This document shows, one piece after another, positions 9,242 through 10,203 of a stretch of DNA of 10,203 nucleotides (the stretch's first letter is position 1; every line of letters starts with the position of its first letter). The notes beneath the pieces were generated by a model. The model was given only the letters and a program-made list of their open reading frames with translations. It was not told the DNA's origin and made no database searches. The stretch is from DASXPG01 sp036493755 (lineage in GTDB: Bacteria; Gemmatimonadota; Gemmatimonadetes; Gemmatimonadales; JACORV01). The stretch lies in contig DASXPG010000109.1 of assembly GCA_036493755.1 (NCBI GenBank), positions 1-10,203 of the forward strand, written 5' to 3'. Both the position numbers and the translations under genes were made by a program.

Positions 9242-10203
9242 CTAGTGACAGGTTCCCGAGCCGCTATCGGAAATGCTCGAGTACTGCGTGTTCAGGAACT
9301 GCCAGGTGTACGTGCCCTGTCCGAGCTGGAGCTTCAGCACACCGTTGCCGCCGCTGCGGTACTGGCTCAGCGGGTGGACTACCGTTGCCGAGGGGGTGGT
9401 CAGCGGCCCGTCGCCGCCCAGCCCCGAGGTGATTTGCCGGATACCGCGCACCGAGTCGGCGGCGAACTCCGACGGCGTCGGGTTCTGGTAGCCGTTGGCG
9501 TAGAACATCGGCGCGAAGCGCTCGTAGATGTGAAAGCTGCCGTTGATCACCAGGTCCGCGTTGTGCTGGTAGAGCACGGTCCAGATGCCGCGGATCGGCT
9601 GATCGCGATAGTCGTGATTCGGGTTCGGATCGGTCGGCGTCGGCGGATCGCTGGAGCTGATCCACATCGGGTCATAGAAGAAGGCCACCGTGCACTGATT
9701 CGAGTGCGCGGACAGATCCTTGTCGAGCCAGTCGAGCTGCTCGCTCCCGGACTTGTAGCGGATATGCACCGGACGATGCGGGCCGCCAGACTGGATATCG
9801 AGCATGATGACGTGCCAGCTGCCGAGGTCGAAGCTGAAGTAGTTGTGACCGGCTGGGCCGGCCTTGTTGGCGCCGAAGTAGGCATCGGCACCGGGGGCGA
9901 AGCCGGCGGTGGCGCTGGTCGTGTCGCCGTCTACTTCATTCATTCCCATCGCGGCGTAAGTGATGTTCTTGAACTGTCCCCACACCGGATCGTAGCAATT
10001 CTGGAAGTCCTGGTACGATGCGACCGCGCCGGAGCTGGGCTTCACCATATCGCCAAGCATGAAGACGTAGTCGGGATGCGTGTTGGCCACGAGGTTGGCA
10101 GACGCCTGCTGCAGGCTGTTGCCGCAGGCACCGAGATTCCCGAGCGCCACGAGGGTGACAACGCTGCCGGGGGGCGGCGGTGGCGGCGGCGGCGGAGGTG
10201 GCG
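9242..10203 (-). CDS. Calcineurin-like metallophosphoesterase homologue with degenerate active site (N-terminus outside window)
   Basis: The frame is open to the right edge, so the true start lies beyond 10203; GTG at 10150 is only an internal codon. The visible part begins with 11 consecutive prolines (10201-10169), then GSVVTLV and a phosphoesterase domain running to the stop at 9244-9242. Counting GTG as residue 1, the family landmarks are recognisable but altered. Motif I is GN (4-5) instead of GD; motif II is GDM (33-35) instead of GDN; motif III is GMNE (69-72) instead of GNH[DE]; motif IV is YDP (159-161) instead of HHP; motif V is GSFHIYER (204-211) instead of GHxHxYER. The four cysteines (9, 52, 153, 301) and the terminal DSGSGTCH look family-like. 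A Pro-rich linker suggests an exported or lipid-anchored protein. Probably folded but not a normal phosphatase. Convergent with the lipoprotein gene. Confidence 0.85.
   Translation of the reverse strand, partial: PPPPPPPPPPPGSVVTLVALGNLGACGNSLQQASANLVANTHPDYVFMLGDMVKPSSGAVASYQDFQNCYDPVWGQFKNITYAAMGMNEVDGDTTSATAGFAPGADAYFGANKAGPAGHNYFSFDLGSWHVIMLDIQSGGPHRPVHIRYKSGSEQLDWLDKDLSAHSNQCTVAFFYDPMWISSSDPPTPTDPNPNHDYRDQPIRGIWTVLYQHNADLVINGSFHIYERFAPMFYANGYQNPTPSEFAADSVRGIRQITSGLGGDGPLTTPSATVVHPLSQYRSGGNGVLKLQLGQGTYTWQFLNTQYSSISDSGSGTCH

Noticed and set aside
10148..10150. GTG as the start of the phosphoesterase-like gene
   Set aside because: The same frame continues upstream through a family-like GSVVTLV beta-strand and a poly-proline linker to the window edge, so the start lies outside.

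Overview
The window looks like a piece of chromosome from a GC-rich bacterium, most likely a member of Gemmatimonadota. This is inferred from the style of the 16S sequence, signal peptides ending in 'SAQ' or 'AAQ', a long BTAD/SARP-type regulator with an ATPase module, and tandem M61 peptidases. No database comparison was possible, so the phylum is a moderate-confidence guess.

Left third (1-2968, all minus strand): the start of a ribosomal RNA operon, read right to left. From the right it holds a promoter with a TTGACA -35 box, a structured leader with a hairpin plus boxA, a complete 16S rRNA gene (about 1214-2756), a 203-bp spacer without tRNA genes that carries a second hairpin plus boxA, and the first ~1 kb of 23S rRNA, cut by the window edge. 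Sequences on both sides of 16S can pair into the usual processing stalk.

Middle (2994-8849, all minus strand): a compact gene row of one BTAD/SARP-type regulator followed by two tandem, paralogous secreted M61 (glycyl-aminopeptidase-like) metallopeptidases with C-terminal PDZ domains. The two peptidase genes overlap by ATGA. The last one ends only 25 bp before the rrn promoter, with no terminator between. The regulator reading frame is broken by an apparent 1-base loss in a C-run near its N-terminus, and its Walker A lysine is replaced by arginine.

Right part (8850-10203): a short divergent control region contains two copies of AGCCAATTG at an 11-bp period, just upstream of a possible -10 box. 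This layout resembles SARP operators. It drives a 56-residue lipoprotein (plus strand). A long inverted repeat separates that gene from a convergent, N-terminally incomplete calcineurin-like phosphoesterase. This last protein keeps the family fold signatures, but most of the metal-binding motifs are substituted, so it looks like a pseudo-phosphatase. That and the SARP-like operator are the most notable observations.
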